NCBI RefSeq assembly: GCF_005491425.1
Contig: NZ_CP028083.1
Coordinates: 3,564,001 to 3,628,000, forward strand
Direction: 5' to 3'
Length of the DNA: 64,000 nucleotides
From: Lysinibacillus sp. SGAir0095
Lineage (GTDB): Bacteria; Bacillota; Bacilli; Bacillales_A; Planococcaceae
In this document: one piece after another, positions 28,104-39,821 of the stretch
Position numbering within the stretch: position 1 is the first letter of the stretch
Layout of the letters: each line of letters begins with the position of its first letter
The notes under the pieces: model-generated
The model's database searches: none
Told to the model about the DNA's origin: nothing
The model's input: only the letters and a program-made list of their open reading frames with translations
Translations under genes and position numbers: made by a program

Positions 28104-28146
28104 AAAATAAAGCCAACTCAACAGTAAGTTGAGTTGGCTTTATTTT
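28104..28146. terminator. Long perfect hairpin upstream of rlmCD (terminator-like, bidirectional)
   Basis: Perfect 19-bp arms starting AAAATAAAGCCAACTC with a 5-nt loop, T-rich on both sides, 36 nt upstream of the rlmCD start. It separates rlmCD from the repeat block. Confidence 0.75.
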
Positions 28147-28147
28147 C

Positions 28148-28219
28148 TGCACCGAAAGCCTGCGTCAGGTGCAAAAATGTTGGATTTTTTTTATGTGCCG
28201 AAAGCTTGCGTCAGGTGCA
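28148..28219. repeat. Two copies of a 25-nt hairpin repeat
   Basis: TGCACCGAAAGCCTGCGTCA + GGTGCA at 28148-28173 and a near-identical copy at 28195-28219 (C-to-T and A-to-G changes). Each can fold GCACC against GGTGC. They form the left edge of the larger repeat block. Confidence 0.75.
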
Positions 28220-28262
28220 GAATAAGTGATGGAAGCACTTCTTATATAAATACAAATATTCT

Positions 28263-28625
28263 AAAGTGCTTCATCTCCCTATTGATGCACTTCTCAAGTA
28301 AAAGCACCGTCCAAAAGTGCTTCATCCCCCTATTGATGCACTTCTCAAGTGAAAGCAGCCTTCCGAAAGTGCTTCATCCCCCTATTGATGCACTTCTCAA
28401 GTGAAAGCAGCCGTCCAAAAGTGCTTCATCCCCCTATTGATGCACTTCTCAAGTGAAAGCAGCCGTCCAAAAGTGCTTCATCCCCCTATTGATGCACTTC
28501 TCAAGTGAAAGCAGCCGTCCAAAAGTGCTTCATCCCCCTATTGATGCACTTCTCAAGTGAAAGCAGCCGTCCAAAAGTGCTTCATCCCGCTATTGATGCA
28601 CTTTTCAAGTGAAAGCAGCCGTCCA
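28263..28625. repeat. Minisatellite, seven 51-52-bp units (type B)
   Basis: Units begin at 28263, 28314, 28366, 28418, 28470, 28522 and 28574. Each reads AAAGTGCTTCATCCCCC, then TATTGATGCACTTCTCAAGT, then GAAAGCAGCCGTCCA. Inside each unit CATC pairs with GATG and AGTG with CACT, giving a bulged hairpin. The central copies are almost identical, a sign of recent expansion or gene-conversion-like homogenisation. The 52-bp period is not a multiple of three, so the apparent reading frame through it is not a protein repeat. Confidence 0.93.
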
Positions 28626-28868
28626 AAAGTGTTTCATCTCCCATATGAAATGCATCTCAAACGAAATTCACCTTCTAAATACGTTTCATCTCACTTATGA
28701 AACGTATCTCAAAAAAAAATTCACCTACACATGCGTTTCATCTCACTTATGAAACGTATCTCAAACAAAAATTTACCTCCACATGCGTTTCATCTCACTT
28801 ATTAAATGCATCTCAAACGAAATTCACCTTCTAAATACGTTTCAGTTCAGTTCCTCAAATGAGACCCA
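28626..28868. repeat. Minisatellite, four to five diverged 50-54-bp units (type C)
   Basis: Continues directly from the type B array. Units start near 28626, 28677, 28731, 28783 and (degenerate) 28833. The pattern is ACGTTTCAT-CTCACTT-ATGAAACGT, a perfect 9-bp inverted repeat in the best units, then ATCTCAAACAAAAATTCACC. It has the same layout as type B (TTCATC, spacer, ATG arm, CTCAA, tail) but different stem bases that still pair. That suggests compensatory change and a conserved hairpin. Confidence 0.88.
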
Positions 28869-28913
28869 TTCCAAACGAACTTCATCTCTCACTGACGTAT
28901 TCCTCATTAAACA

Positions 28914-28963
28914 TAAAAACCCACACAACAGTTAGTCTAGCCACTCTAACTGCCATATGGGTT
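28914..28963 (-). terminator. Terminator of dgkB
   Basis: Minus strand AACCCA..CAGTTAG / CTAACTG..TGGGTT long interrupted stem followed by TTTTATG, 14 nt after the dgkB stop. Confidence 0.8.
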
Positions 28964-28976
28964 ACAAATCATCTAA

Positions 28977-29903
28977 TTATTCCACTCGATCCAAGTCGCG
29001 GATGTCGTTGAGTGGGACAAATACTTCGATATGTCTTTTTAGATTCTTGAAGGTAACAGGTGCATCGCCGCCGTACTCTCCATCTAGGTTGATATGAATG
29101 TTTTCTTCATCAACAGTAGATGTTACTTTTACCACACTCGCCTTTTGGTAGATTACGTTCGCGTCGTTCAGATGTTCTCCACGTAAAGCTAAAGACGCAA
29201 TTCTTATAAAATCAGCGATATTACATTTTTTTAGAATCATCATAGTGAAGAGGCCATCGTTAATACTAGCGTCAGGAGCGATTTTTTCAAATCCCCCAAC
29301 CGAATTCGTTAAGCCGCATAAGAACATCATGGCTTCACCTTCGAAAACCTCATCATCGTATTCGATTCGCATTGTTGTTGCTTTAATTGATGGAATCATC
29401 TCAATGCCCTTTAAGTAATAAGCAAGTTGTCCTAAAAGGGTTTTCATTTTGCTCGGTACTTCGTATGTCAGTTCGGTAATGCGGCCACCTGCAGCAATAT
29501 TGATGAAATAACGGTCATCATCTATTAATCCAACATCTACTGGAATTGTATCGCCTTTGACAATAATATCGATTGCTTCGTCGATTTTTCTAGGAACTCG
29601 GATTGCACGGGCAAAATCATTTGTTGTTCCCATAGGTACGACGCCTAGCTTTGGCCTCTTTTCATAGGGACTCATCCCAGCTACAACTTCATTCAGAGTA
29701 CCGTCTCCGCCAGCTGCAATAATAATATCGAAACCACGTTCAACAGCGTGTGCAGCAGCGATTTTAGCGTCTCCTTCACAAGTTGTTGCATGACAAGATG
29801 TTTCATAGCCTGCTGTTTCTAGTTTTTCTAGCACCTCAGGCAAATGCTTCCGGAATAGTTCTCTACCCGACGTTGGATTATAAATGATTCTCGCTCTTTT
29901 CAT
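28977..29903 (-). CDS. dgkB: Diacylglycerol kinase (DgkB/YegS family)
   Basis: A 308-aa soluble lipid kinase that phosphorylates diacylglycerol to phosphatidic acid. In Gram-positive bacteria this recycles diacylglycerol left by lipoteichoic acid synthesis. Marks are IIYNPTSGRELFRKHLPEVL, IIAAGGDGTLNEVVAG (nucleotide-binding GGDGT), LGVVPMGTTNDFARA, INIAAGGRITEL, and the C-terminal NLDGEYGGDAPV. In function it pairs well with the LTA synthase in this window, though not as an operon. It stands alone, with a terminator on its 3' side. Confidence 0.92.
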   Translation of the reverse strand: MKRARIIYNPTSGRELFRKHLPEVLEKLETAGYETSCHATTCEGDAKIAAAHAVERGFDIIIAAGGDGTLNEVVAGMSPYEKRPKLGVVPMGTTNDFARAIRVPRKIDEAIDIIVKGDTIPVDVGLIDDDRYFINIAAGGRITELTYEVPSKMKTLLGQLAYYLKGIEMIPSIKATTMRIEYDDEVFEGEAMMFLCGLTNSVGGFEKIAPDASINDGLFTMMILKKCNIADFIRIASLALRGEHLNDANVIYQKASVVKVTSTVDEENIHINLDGEYGGDAPVTFKNLKRHIEVFVPLNDIRDLDRVE

Positions 29904-29937
29904 GTTTTTTCCATCCTATACCTTTTATTATGTAAAA

Positions 29938-30010
29938 ACACACTTAGGCGGAAAAAGGTTCCCTTCAATTACAGAAAAACTATTGAAATTGAAGAGAACT
30001 TCCACCTAAA
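29938..30010 (-). terminator. Long terminator hairpin after the thioredoxin-like gene
   Basis: Minus strand TTAGGTGGAAGTTCTCTTCA pairs with TTGAAGGGAACC...CCGCCTAA across a loop. It starts 7 nt after the stop. Confidence 0.75.
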
Positions 30011-30016
30011 TCTTTA

Positions 30017-30580
30017 TTATGATAACGCTTTTGTAATGACAGTCTTCATATCTTCGTAGACCCATTTTGCACATTGTGGGTCTTTTACATATTTCTCCTG
30101 CAAGTTAGTATACATCTCTTTTTGTTTTTCTTCAAATGACGGGTTGTCTTTTTCAGGAAGTTCTGCACGCATATCCATGACTAGTTGTTGCAATTCTTGT
30201 GCACGAGGTCCCCATTTTCCAATTACGTCGCCTTGTTCACTTAAGAAAAGATAAATGGGTATCCCTCGTCCTCCATTTGTTAGGTATCGATCGATTAAGT
30301 CTGTATCTGCATCACGGAATGCACAACGAATTTCTAAATTCGCTTCTTCGGCAATTTTGCGGATGACTGGGTTATTTAACATAGCATCCCCACACCAGTC
30401 TTCTGTTATTGCTAAAATATGAGGTTTTTTCGCTTTTAATAATTGGAAGACTTCATCTTCTGGATTCACGTTGAAGCTTTCGTAGACCTTAAAGCTTGGC
30501 TCTTTTAGGTTTGTTGACATTTGATCCATGTATTCTACCATTGTCATGGATTCTTCAAAATATTGTTGTTCGGTTTTCAT
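30017..30580 (-). CDS. Thioredoxin-family protein (single-Cys WCGDA type)
   Basis: A 187-aa soluble thioredoxin-fold protein. The active-site region reads ITEDWCGDAMLNNPVI, so only the first Cys of the CxxC motif is present. CAFRDADTDLIDRYLTNGGR and GIPIYLFLSEQGDVIGKWGP include the cis-Pro loop (RGIPIY). Proteins of this Bacillales group may act on mixed disulfides, such as bacillithiol adducts, rather than as dithiol reductases; that role is inference. GGGAGG is 7 nt before the ATG. It lies downstream of gatB but behind that gene's terminator. Confidence 0.82.
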   Translation of the reverse strand: MKTEQQYFEESMTMVEYMDQMSTNLKEPSFKVYESFNVNPEDEVFQLLKAKKPHILAITEDWCGDAMLNNPVIRKIAEEANLEIRCAFRDADTDLIDRYLTNGGRGIPIYLFLSEQGDVIGKWGPRAQELQQLVMDMRAELPEKDNPSFEEKQKEMYTNLQEKYVKDPQCAKWVYEDMKTVITKALS

Positions 30581-30654
30581 TTATAATCCTCCCTTTTCCT
30601 TAATAATTCCATTTTGCATTGGATTTTACAGAAATACAATTTTTCTGTTTGCAC

Positions 30655-30702
30655 GAGAAAGCCCCTATGAACTAAATTATATATCTAGCTCACAGAGGCA
30701 TT
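30655..30702 (-). terminator. Terminator of gatCAB
   Basis: GCCTCTGTGAGCTA / TAGTTCATAGGGGC, a 14-bp stem with wobble pairs, then TTTCTC, about 20 nt after the gatB stop. Confidence 0.8.
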
Positions 30703-30721
30703 TAAAGAACCGTCGTGGATT

Positions 30722-32167
30722 CTATCTTTTATTAATTTCTTCAAGCAAGATTTTGTTAACCATTGGTGGGTTTGCTTGTCCTTTTGAAGCTTTCATGATT
30801 TGACCTACTAAGAAGCCAATTGCACGGTCTTTCCCGTTTTTAAAGTCTTCAATAGATTGTGGGTTGGCATCAAGCACCTCTGTAACTAAACCAAGTAATA
30901 CAGATGGATCTGAGATTTGAACCAAACCTTTTGCTTTAACGATTTCGTTCGCGTCTCCACCGTTTTGCACAAGCTCCGTGAATACTTTTTTCGCAATTTT
31001 AGATGAAATTGTGCCATCTGCAATTATTTTCACCATACCAGCCAAGTTAGCAGGTGTTAATGGCGTATCTGCAAGCTCTTTTTGTTCTGCGTTTAAGTAA
31101 GCTGACACATCACCCATTAACCAGTTAGCGGAAAGTTTTGCATCTGCACCCAGTGCCGTCATTTCATCGAAGAAATCTGAAATGACTTTGTTTACTACAA
31201 GGACACTAGCATCGTAATTATTTAAGCCAAGTTCTTCAACGTAGCGTTTTTTACGCGCATCTGGAAGCTCTGGGATTGAAGCTTTAACACGTTCTAACCA
31301 CTCATCATCAATATGAAGGTCCACTAAGTCTGGCTCTGGGAAGTAACGGTAATCATCCGTTCCCTCTTTTACACGCATTAAAATTGTTCTACCGGTTTTC
31401 TCATCAAAACGACGCGTTTCTTGCTGAATTTCTCCACCTGACATTAATACTTCCGCTTGTCGTACTTCTTCATATTCAAGACCTTTACGGACAAAGTTGA
31501 ATGAGTTTAAGTTTTTAAGCTCTGCTTTTGTACCGAATTCTTCTTGACCATAAGGGCGAATTGAAATGTTGGCATCACAACGAAGTGATCCTTCTTCCAT
31601 ACGCACATCAGAAACGCCCGTATATTGGATAATTGCTTTCAATTTTTCAAGATATGCATAAGCCTCCGCTGGTGTGCGGATATCTGGCTCCGATACGATT
31701 TCCACAAGTGGTGTCCCTTGACGGTTAAAGTCTACTAGAGAATAGCCTTCAGCATGTGTCAATTTACCAGCATCTTCTTCCATATGAAGACGAGTGATTC
31801 CGATTTTTTTCGTATAGCCTGGTTGACCATCTGTACCTTCGATTTCGATTTCAATCCAACCATTCTCACCGATTGGTTTATCAAATTGAGAGATTTGATA
31901 AGCTTTCGGATTGTCTGGATAGAAGTAATTTTTACGGTCAAATTTTGTTTGTTGGTTAATATCCATGTTAAGTGCAAGTGCAGCTTTCATGGCATAATCA
32001 ACAACGTTTTTATTCAACACAGGTAATACCCCTGGGTAACCAAGGTCGATTACTGTTGTATTTGTATTTGGCTCTGCACCGAAATGGTTTGGTGCTGGAG
32101 AGAAAATTTTAGAATTAGTTTTTAATTCAACGTGTACTTCTAAGCCTATTACTGTTTCAAAGTTCAT
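30722..32167 (-). CDS. gatB: Aspartyl/glutamyl-tRNA amidotransferase subunit B
   Basis: A 481-aa subunit that phosphorylates misacylated Glu-tRNA(Gln) or Asp-tRNA(Asn) and adds the ammonia delivered from GatA. Motifs are [20 protein letters not shown] at the start, [39 protein letters not shown] and [12 protein letters not shown]. The C-terminal YqeY-like tRNA-binding tail ends near [12 protein letters not shown]. It begins 2 nt after the gatA stop, so it is translationally coupled. It is the last gene of gatCAB and is followed by a terminator. Confidence 0.97.
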   Translation of the reverse strand: MNFETVIGLEVHVELKTNSKIFSPAPNHFGAEPNTNTTVIDLGYPGVLPVLNKNVVDYAMKAALALNMDINQQTKFDRKNYFYPDNPKAYQISQFDKPIGENGWIEIEIEGTDGQPGYTKKIGITRLHMEEDAGKLTHAEGYSLVDFNRQGTPLVEIVSEPDIRTPAEAYAYLEKLKAIIQYTGVSDVRMEEGSLRCDANISIRPYGQEEFGTKAELKNLNSFNFVRKGLEYEEVRQAEVLMSGGEIQQETRRFDEKTGRTILMRVKEGTDDYRYFPEPDLVDLHIDDEWLERVKASIPELPDARKKRYVEELGLNNYDASVLVVNKVISDFFDEMTALGADAKLSANWLMGDVSAYLNAEQKELADTPLTPANLAGMVKIIADGTISSKIAKKVFTELVQNGGDANEIVKAKGLVQISDPSVLLGLVTEVLDANPQSIEDFKNGKDRAIGFLVGQIMKASKGQANPPMVNKILLEEINKR

Positions 32168-32169
32168 AA

Positions 32170-33633
32170 TTATTTACCCTCCCAAATTTGAGGAGTTTGT
32201 GCATGGAAATTCGTCGCTTGTTCATAAGCGTATGCTGTGCGATAGATTGTTTCCTCATCAAAATGTTTCCCGATGATTTGTAAGCCTAATGGCATTCCGT
32301 TATCAAAACCACACGGAATTGAAATTGCAGGAACACCCGCAAGGTTAATTGGAATCGTTAAGATGTCGTTAGCATACATCGTCATTGGGTCATCAATATT
32401 AGCGCCGATTTCGAATGCTGCTGTTGGAGCAGTTGGTCCAATAATAACATCATAGTCTTCAAACACTTTATCGTAATCTTGTTTGATTAATGTACGTGCT
32501 TGTTGTGCTTTTCTGTAGTAAGCATCGTAAGTACCAGCACTTAATGAATAAGTACCTAACATAATACGACGTTTTACTTCTTCTCCAAAGCCTTGTGCAC
32601 GCGTTTCTTTATATAGCTCCATTAAGTTTTTCACGCCCTCAGCGCGGAAGCCATAACGGATACCGTCAAAACGTGAAAGGTTAGAAGAAGCCTCTGAAGA
32701 TGAAAGAATATAGTAAGCCGCTAAAGCGTATTTAGAGTGAGGAAGTGACACTTCATCAACCGTAGCGCCTAAGCCTTTTAATACTTCAAGTGCTTCCAAT
32801 ACTGAATTTTTCACTTCTTCTTTAACACCTTCACCAAGGTATTCTTTAGGTACTGCAATACGTAGGCCTTTAATATCTCCATCTAACTTAGAAGCGTAGT
32901 TTGGTACTGGAACGTCTGCTGAAGTTGAGTCGTTAGGGTCTACTCCTGCAATCGCTTCTAAAAGAAGTGCATTATCATAGACATTACGAGAGATTGGTCC
33001 AATTTGATCTAGTGAAGATGCGAACGCTACTAAACCAAAACGTGATACACGACCATACGTAGGTTTCATTCCTACAACTCCACAATATGCTGCAGGTTGA
33101 CGGATCGAACCACCAGTATCAGAACCTAAAGAGAAAGGTACTTCACCTGCTGCAACTGAAGCTGCAGATGCACCTGAAGATCCTCCTGGTACATGATTTA
33201 AATTCCATGGGTTTTTTGTAGTTTTATAGGCAGAGTTTTCATTTGATGAACCCATAGCGAATTCATCCATGTTTAGCTTCCCAACTGTTACCATGCCTGC
33301 TTCACGTAGTTTTTTCACTACAGTTGCATCATAGATTGGCATAAAGCCTTCTAAAATTTTAGAAGCACATGTTGTTTCTAGTCCTTCTGTTACGATGTTG
33401 TCTTTAACACCGATTGGTAAACCGAATAAAGGTCCACGTTGTTCGAATGGTACTTGATCCATTTGAGCAGCTTGTTCAGTTGCTTTTTCTTTGTTTAAAG
33501 CTAAGAAAGCTTGTACATCGTTATCTAGGTTTTCGATACGAGCAAATGCTTCGTTCGTTAAATCAGCGATCTTAAATTCGCCGTTATGTAAGCCTTCTTG
33601 TAATTCTTTTGATGAAAGTTTGAATAACGTCAT
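32170..33633 (-). CDS. gatA: Glutamyl-tRNA(Gln) amidotransferase subunit A
   Basis: A 487-aa amidase-signature enzyme that frees ammonia from glutamine for the transamidation on GatB. The Ser-cisSer-Lys triad region is visible: LPIGVKDNI with the Lys, [32 protein letters not shown] with both serines, then [13 protein letters not shown]. It sits between gatC (25-nt gap) and gatB (2-nt gap) in the standard order. Confidence 0.97.
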   Translation of the reverse strand: MTLFKLSSKELQEGLHNGEFKIADLTNEAFARIENLDNDVQAFLALNKEKATEQAAQMDQVPFEQRGPLFGLPIGVKDNIVTEGLETTCASKILEGFMPIYDATVVKKLREAGMVTVGKLNMDEFAMGSSNENSAYKTTKNPWNLNHVPGGSSGASAASVAAGEVPFSLGSDTGGSIRQPAAYCGVVGMKPTYGRVSRFGLVAFASSLDQIGPISRNVYDNALLLEAIAGVDPNDSTSADVPVPNYASKLDGDIKGLRIAVPKEYLGEGVKEEVKNSVLEALEVLKGLGATVDEVSLPHSKYALAAYYILSSSEASSNLSRFDGIRYGFRAEGVKNLMELYKETRAQGFGEEVKRRIMLGTYSLSAGTYDAYYRKAQQARTLIKQDYDKVFEDYDVIIGPTAPTAAFEIGANIDDPMTMYANDILTIPINLAGVPAISIPCGFDNGMPLGLQIIGKHFDEETIYRTAYAYEQATNFHAQTPQIWEGK

Positions 33634-33658
33634 AAGGCTACCTCCTTTTGCTCTTGTA

Positions 33659-33952
33659 TTAGTCTTCTAAAATTGATGGTACTTTTACTTGGCCATCCAC
33701 TTGTTCTTTTACGTTCAGCATCATTACATCACGGTCTAGACCATTTTGTGCAACGTCTTCACGCATTACATTCACGATTGGTAAAACATGTGATGTTGGT
33801 TCCACATTTGTTGTGTCTAGTTCATTTAATGTTTGTGCGAAGTCAGTAATTTTCCCTAATTGGTTTGCAAATTTCTCCGCCTCTTCATCAGTAATAGCAA
33901 GACGAGCTAAATGAGCAACGTGTTTTACTTCTTCTTTTGATAATTTCGCCAT
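33659..33952 (-). CDS. gatC: Glutamyl-tRNA(Gln) amidotransferase subunit C
   Basis: A 97-aa small subunit that wraps around GatA and GatB to stabilise the complex. It reads [20 protein letters not shown] at the N-terminus, [20 protein letters not shown] in the middle, and the late NVMREDVAQ segment. The ATG at 33952 has GGAGG 7-8 nt upstream; an in-frame start at 33985 adds non-conserved residues and no ribosome site. First gene of the gatCAB operon. Confidence 0.95.
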   Translation of the reverse strand: MAKLSKEEVKHVAHLARLAITDEEAEKFANQLGKITDFAQTLNELDTTNVEPTSHVLPIVNVMREDVAQNGLDRDVMMLNVKEQVDGQVKVPSILED

Positions 33953-34155
33953 AAATTTACACCTCCGATAATCTCTGCGTGGCAATAATCATTAATTGTA
34001 CCATTTTTAATAAAATAAATCATAAATTTGGATAAAATCATGAAGTTTCCTGTCAATGTTCGTCACAATAGGTAATGATCAGAATAGACTGCCATTTTAA
34101 TACACTAAATCAAACTCTATTATCGCCTTATGTATCATAAATTCAAACATGGAAT

Positions 34156-34231
34156 CAGAAATTGTTTGGGACCTGGCATGCAGATAATTTTAATATTCAG
34201 AATTGTTTGTGTACCTGGTACACAAACAATT
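34156..34231. repeat. REP-like palindromic repeat, copy 2 (tandem pair)
   Basis: Two related units lie head to tail: 34156-34189 (CAGAAATTGTTTGGGACCTG + GCATGC...) and 34198-34231 (CAGAATTGTTTGTG-TACC + TGGTACACAAACAATT). The second is a near-perfect palindrome around GTACCTGGTAC. Part of it (34192-34223) matches 2645-2676 in inverted orientation with two mismatches. It lies between gatC and the camS terminator. Confidence 0.65.
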
Positions 34232-34238
34232 CACTTCA

Positions 34239-34272
34239 TAAAAAAAGTGCAGCCCCGAATGGGCTACACTTT
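34239..34272 (-). terminator. Terminator of camS
   Basis: AAAGTG.AGCCC / GGGCT.CACTTT stem directly after the camS stop codon, then TTTTTTTATG on the minus strand. Confidence 0.88.
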
Positions 34273-35449
34273 AGTAGTCATAGATATGAACGAAAGGTTC
34301 TTGTTCGTTTCGTTTTTTTATGATTAATGCTTCTGCACCGTTAATGGATGTAATGTTTACTTCGATGTCTACATCTACAGGCAGATGCTGCATGATAACT
34401 CCGGACAAATACTGCGTAAATCCAATGATTTCGGTAGTTCCATAAAATTGGATTGGGACTTCGATTGAGAGTTTACGTAGTGTGTCGTTTTGATAGAAGC
34501 CTCTTCCAATCACGCTCGTGTAATTGGAAAAATACTTATCTACATCCTGTTTAAAGTTTTGGAAGCTTGTATTTACAGTACGATAAAGTTCTTCTGGTGA
34601 AGACATTGGGAATGTCACATACTTCTCGTTTATACCTTGCCAATCGCCTAAAGCATTTTGACCTTTCTCTGAAACGCTAAATGAAAAATATGATCCAGGG
34701 ACAATCGAATTATTAGCTGCTTGCTTAAATAATCCAATGACTATTGGTACATCTTGAAGCTCAGACCGTTGACGAAGTCTTGAAATTACTTCTTCTGCAA
34801 TCTCTTTGCCTTTTTGTTCAAGCTCGGCATCAGGAATAGGCTCTTCAAATGTATCGCCATATTGTTCTTTTTGGTAATAGTAGATTGAATTTAGTGCAAG
34901 TCCAATCGATATGCCTCCAAGTTTCACCTTATTATCATCTGTTTTAACAAGATAATTTTGCTCAATGACATGTGCCAGATAAATTGGTGCTTCTTGTGCC
35001 CTCACTACCGGATCTAATGTTTGCCCATTGGCGTCCACATCAGGAGGATTTAAGCCCCGTAATTCTTCTGACTCATCTTGATTTTGATTACTTCTTGCCA
35101 ACCAGTTCTTAATCGTGTCTGTATCTAAATACTGACCTTCCTGGAAGTAATAGCTATCTGTATCATATACATTTTGTGAAAGTCGCATTAAACCTTCTTC
35201 TACTTCTTTAATGTCATATTTTGTATATAAATTTGACACGACTAACCCTCGGCTAGCACTTTCTTTATAAGGTACTAACGTTCTATAATAACTATCACTC
35301 AATTGCATACTTGGGATGATTGTCGTTTCAACTACGCTTTCAGTTTCATCTGTATCTTTTAACACTTCTGTATCTTCTTTAAGAGAAGGCACACAACCTG
35401 CTAGCATTGCAACAACGACCATCGCCGGAATCCAGCGAAATCGGTTCAT
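34271..35449 (-). CDS. camS: CamS family lipoprotein
   Basis: A 392-aa lipoprotein with signal peptide and lipobox AMLAGC (lipidated Cys near residue 17). The rest matches the CamS family across its length (YRTLVPYKESASRGLVVSNL, IYLAHVIEQNYLV, GLALNSIYYYQKEQ, VPIVIGLFKQAANNSIVPG). In enterococci the signal peptide of the homologue is processed into the sex pheromone cAM373; in most Bacillales the role of the mature protein is unknown. The ATG at 35449 has AAAGGAG 9 nt upstream. It is the last gene of pcrB-pcrA-ligA-camS. Confidence 0.92.
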   Translation of the reverse strand: MNRFRWIPAMVVVAMLAGCVPSLKEDTEVLKDTDETESVVETTIIPSMQLSDSYYRTLVPYKESASRGLVVSNLYTKYDIKEVEEGLMRLSQNVYDTDSYYFQEGQYLDTDTIKNWLARSNQNQDESEELRGLNPPDVDANGQTLDPVVRAQEAPIYLAHVIEQNYLVKTDDNKVKLGGISIGLALNSIYYYQKEQYGDTFEEPIPDAELEQKGKEIAEEVISRLRQRSELQDVPIVIGLFKQAANNSIVPGSYFSFSVSEKGQNALGDWQGINEKYVTFPMSSPEELYRTVNTSFQNFKQDVDKYFSNYTSVIGRGFYQNDTLRKLSIEVPIQFYGTTEIIGFTQYLSGVIMQHLPVDVDIEVNITSINGAEALIIKKRNEQEPFVHIYDY

Positions 35450-35463
35450 CGTTTGAAACTCCT

Positions 35464-37476
<2,013 letters not shown>

Positions 37477-37497
37477 TCATTAAATCAATCATCTAAA

Positions 37498-39753
37498 TTA
37501 ACCTTTTGTAATTGGTGCAAATTTAGCCAATAAACGCTTAATGCCAACGTTAGGGAATGCAATATCCAATTCAAGTCCATCACCATCACCCTTGACACTA
37601 ACCACAGTACCTGTCCCCCACTTACCATGGACCGCTTTATCTCCTGCTTTCCATTCCATCTGGTTCCCACCAGTAGCTTGTAGACCCGCTATTTGAGGTT
37701 TCGTTTGGACATTTCCTATTGTTCGACGTCTTTGACTTTGTGCTCGGCTTCTTCCTGGACCAAATGGTAATTCATCCTCGTCAAATCGATTACCTGATTT
37801 TGAAATTTGCTCGATAATGTCATCAGAAATTTCTTGCAGGAATCGAGATGGCATGTTGAAGCTTGAACGTCCAAAAATCGTACGTGATCCGGCACATGTT
37901 AAATACAAGCGTTGCTCTGCACGGGTAATGCCAACATAAGCCAGACGACGCTCTTCTTCCATTTCAGCAGCATCATCCAATGATCGTGAATGTGGGAAAA
38001 TATTTTCCTCCATGCCGATAATGAATACTACAGGGAATTCCAATCCTTTTGCAGAGTGCATGGTCATTAGAATAATACTTCCTTTTGATGTATCTTCTTT
38101 ATCCAGTGAATCAATATCTGCTACCAAGCTTAAGTCCGTTAAAAAGGCGATGAGCGATTTATCATCACTGCGTTCTTCAAAAGCCTTCGTAACCGATAAA
38201 AACTCTTCTATGTTTTCTAAACGGCTTTCCGCTTCAATTGTTTTTTCATTTTCAAGCATCGTTCGGTAGCCGGACTTTTCGATCACTTGTTCTACTAGTT
38301 CAGTTACCGACAAGTAATCCTGCATTTTAGTGAAGTCCTCGATTAACTGATGGAACTTCTCTACACTACTTGCAGCCCTTCCTGTGATTCCCATGAATAA
38401 AACTTCTTTCATCGCATCAAAGATGGATCGATCTTGTCCAATGGCATAGGATGCTATTTTTTCAAAAGAAGTTGCCCCAATGCTTCGTTTCGGTTCATTA
38501 ATAATCCTCGCTAGTGAAAGGTCATCATCGTTATTGGCGATTAATCGTAAATAAGCTAGTAAATCTTTAATCTCCTTACGATCATAGAACTTAGTTCCAC
38601 CCACAATTTGATAGGTCATATTCGATTTTACGAGTACTTCCTCCATAACACGGGACTGGGCATTTGTTCGATAGAGAATAGCAAAATCATCTAATGAACG
38701 ATTTTCTTTTTCCATTAGTTTTTGAATTGTTTGGACTACAAATTGTGCCTCATCTTGCTCATTAGAAGCTTTATAGAGAACTAGCTTTTCCCCTTCCAAA
38801 TTTTCTGTTCTTAATTTTTTCGGATAACGGCTTTCGTTATGCTCGATGACATCATTTGCAGCTTGCAGGATTCGTTGTGTTGAACGGTAATTTTGCTCAA
38901 GCAAGATTACTTTCGCTTTTGGATAATCTTTTTCAAAGGATAAGATATTGCCGATATCTGCTCCGCGCCAACGATAGATTGATTGATCCGAATCCCCTAC
39001 TACACAGATATTTTTAAATTTTTGTGCCAATAATTGAACGAGCTTATATTGTGAATGGTTGGTATCTTGATACTCATCGACATGTACGTATTGGAATTTA
39101 TTTTGATAGAAATCCAGCACATCCGGGACACGCTCAAAAAGTGATATGGTTGTCATGATTAGATCATCAAAATCCAATGATTGGTTTCGGCGAAGTCTCT
39201 TTTCGTACCCTTCATAGACTTGCGAAATGACTCTTTCATATGGATTGTTTGGATTACTATTTGTCTTGTACATATCTGCTGTAATGCATTCATTCTTTGC
39301 AGAGCTTATGGCATTTAGGATTGCTCTTGGCTCAAAACGTTTCGAGTCAATATTCAATTCTTTTAAGACATTTTTTACTACTGTTAGTTGATCGCTGGTA
39401 TCCAAAATCGAGAAATTTTTTGAAATACCAATTCGATCAATATTGCGTCTCAAAATACGAACACACATAGAGTGGAATGTTGACACCCACATACTATCTG
39501 TTGTCCCGTTTCCAAGTAGGTTATCTATACGTTCACGCATTTCTCGAGCGGCTTTGTTTGTAAATGTAATAGCCAAGATTTTAGAAGGATAGACTTCCTT
39601 TTCAACAACTAAATAAGCAATTCGGTGCGTTAAAACCCGTGTTTTCCCTGATCCCGCACCTGCCATAATTAACAGCGGTCCTTCTGTTGTTTTCACTGCT
39701 TCAGCTTGCTGAGGATTCATCCCTTTAAGTAAATTTTTCGTTATTTGTTCCAT
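37498..39753 (-). CDS. pcrA: ATP-dependent DNA helicase PcrA
   Basis: A 751-aa superfamily-1A 3'-5' helicase for DNA repair, rolling-circle replication and removal of RecA or RNA polymerase. Motifs: Walker [21 protein letters not shown] (residues 28-47), [29 protein letters not shown] (Walker B), [38 protein letters not shown] and [14 protein letters not shown]. The C-terminal Tudor-like RNA polymerase-binding end is also present ([20 protein letters not shown]). Confidence 0.97.
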   Translation of the reverse strand: MEQITKNLLKGMNPQQAEAVKTTEGPLLIMAGAGSGKTRVLTHRIAYLVVEKEVYPSKILAITFTNKAAREMRERIDNLLGNGTTDSMWVSTFHSMCVRILRRNIDRIGISKNFSILDTSDQLTVVKNVLKELNIDSKRFEPRAILNAISSAKNECITADMYKTNSNPNNPYERVISQVYEGYEKRLRRNQSLDFDDLIMTTISLFERVPDVLDFYQNKFQYVHVDEYQDTNHSQYKLVQLLAQKFKNICVVGDSDQSIYRWRGADIGNILSFEKDYPKAKVILLEQNYRSTQRILQAANDVIEHNESRYPKKLRTENLEGEKLVLYKASNEQDEAQFVVQTIQKLMEKENRSLDDFAILYRTNAQSRVMEEVLVKSNMTYQIVGGTKFYDRKEIKDLLAYLRLIANNDDDLSLARIINEPKRSIGATSFEKIASYAIGQDRSIFDAMKEVLFMGITGRAASSVEKFHQLIEDFTKMQDYLSVTELVEQVIEKSGYRTMLENEKTIEAESRLENIEEFLSVTKAFEERSDDKSLIAFLTDLSLVADIDSLDKEDTSKGSIILMTMHSAKGLEFPVVFIIGMEENIFPHSRSLDDAAEMEEERRLAYVGITRAEQRLYLTCAGSRTIFGRSSFNMPSRFLQEISDDIIEQISKSGNRFDEDELPFGPGRSRAQSQRRRTIGNVQTKPQIAGLQATGGNQMEWKAGDKAVHGKWGTGTVVSVKGDGDGLELDIAFPNVGIKRLLAKFAPITKG

Positions 39754-39821
39754 GATGCACCGCCTTTACACAAACATTTGTTCTGCTTTTATTATAACGA
39801 AATTCTCTGATTTTGTGAAAT

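Noticed and set aside
28129-28404. Open frame with repeated KCFIPLLMHFSSES-like blocks
   Set aside because: It arises from the 51-52-bp DNA repeats; the period is not a multiple of three over the whole array, and there is no ribosome site.
28263-28868. CRISPR array
   Set aside because: Units are contiguous and nearly identical with no unique spacers, and no cas genes are present. It is a minisatellite.
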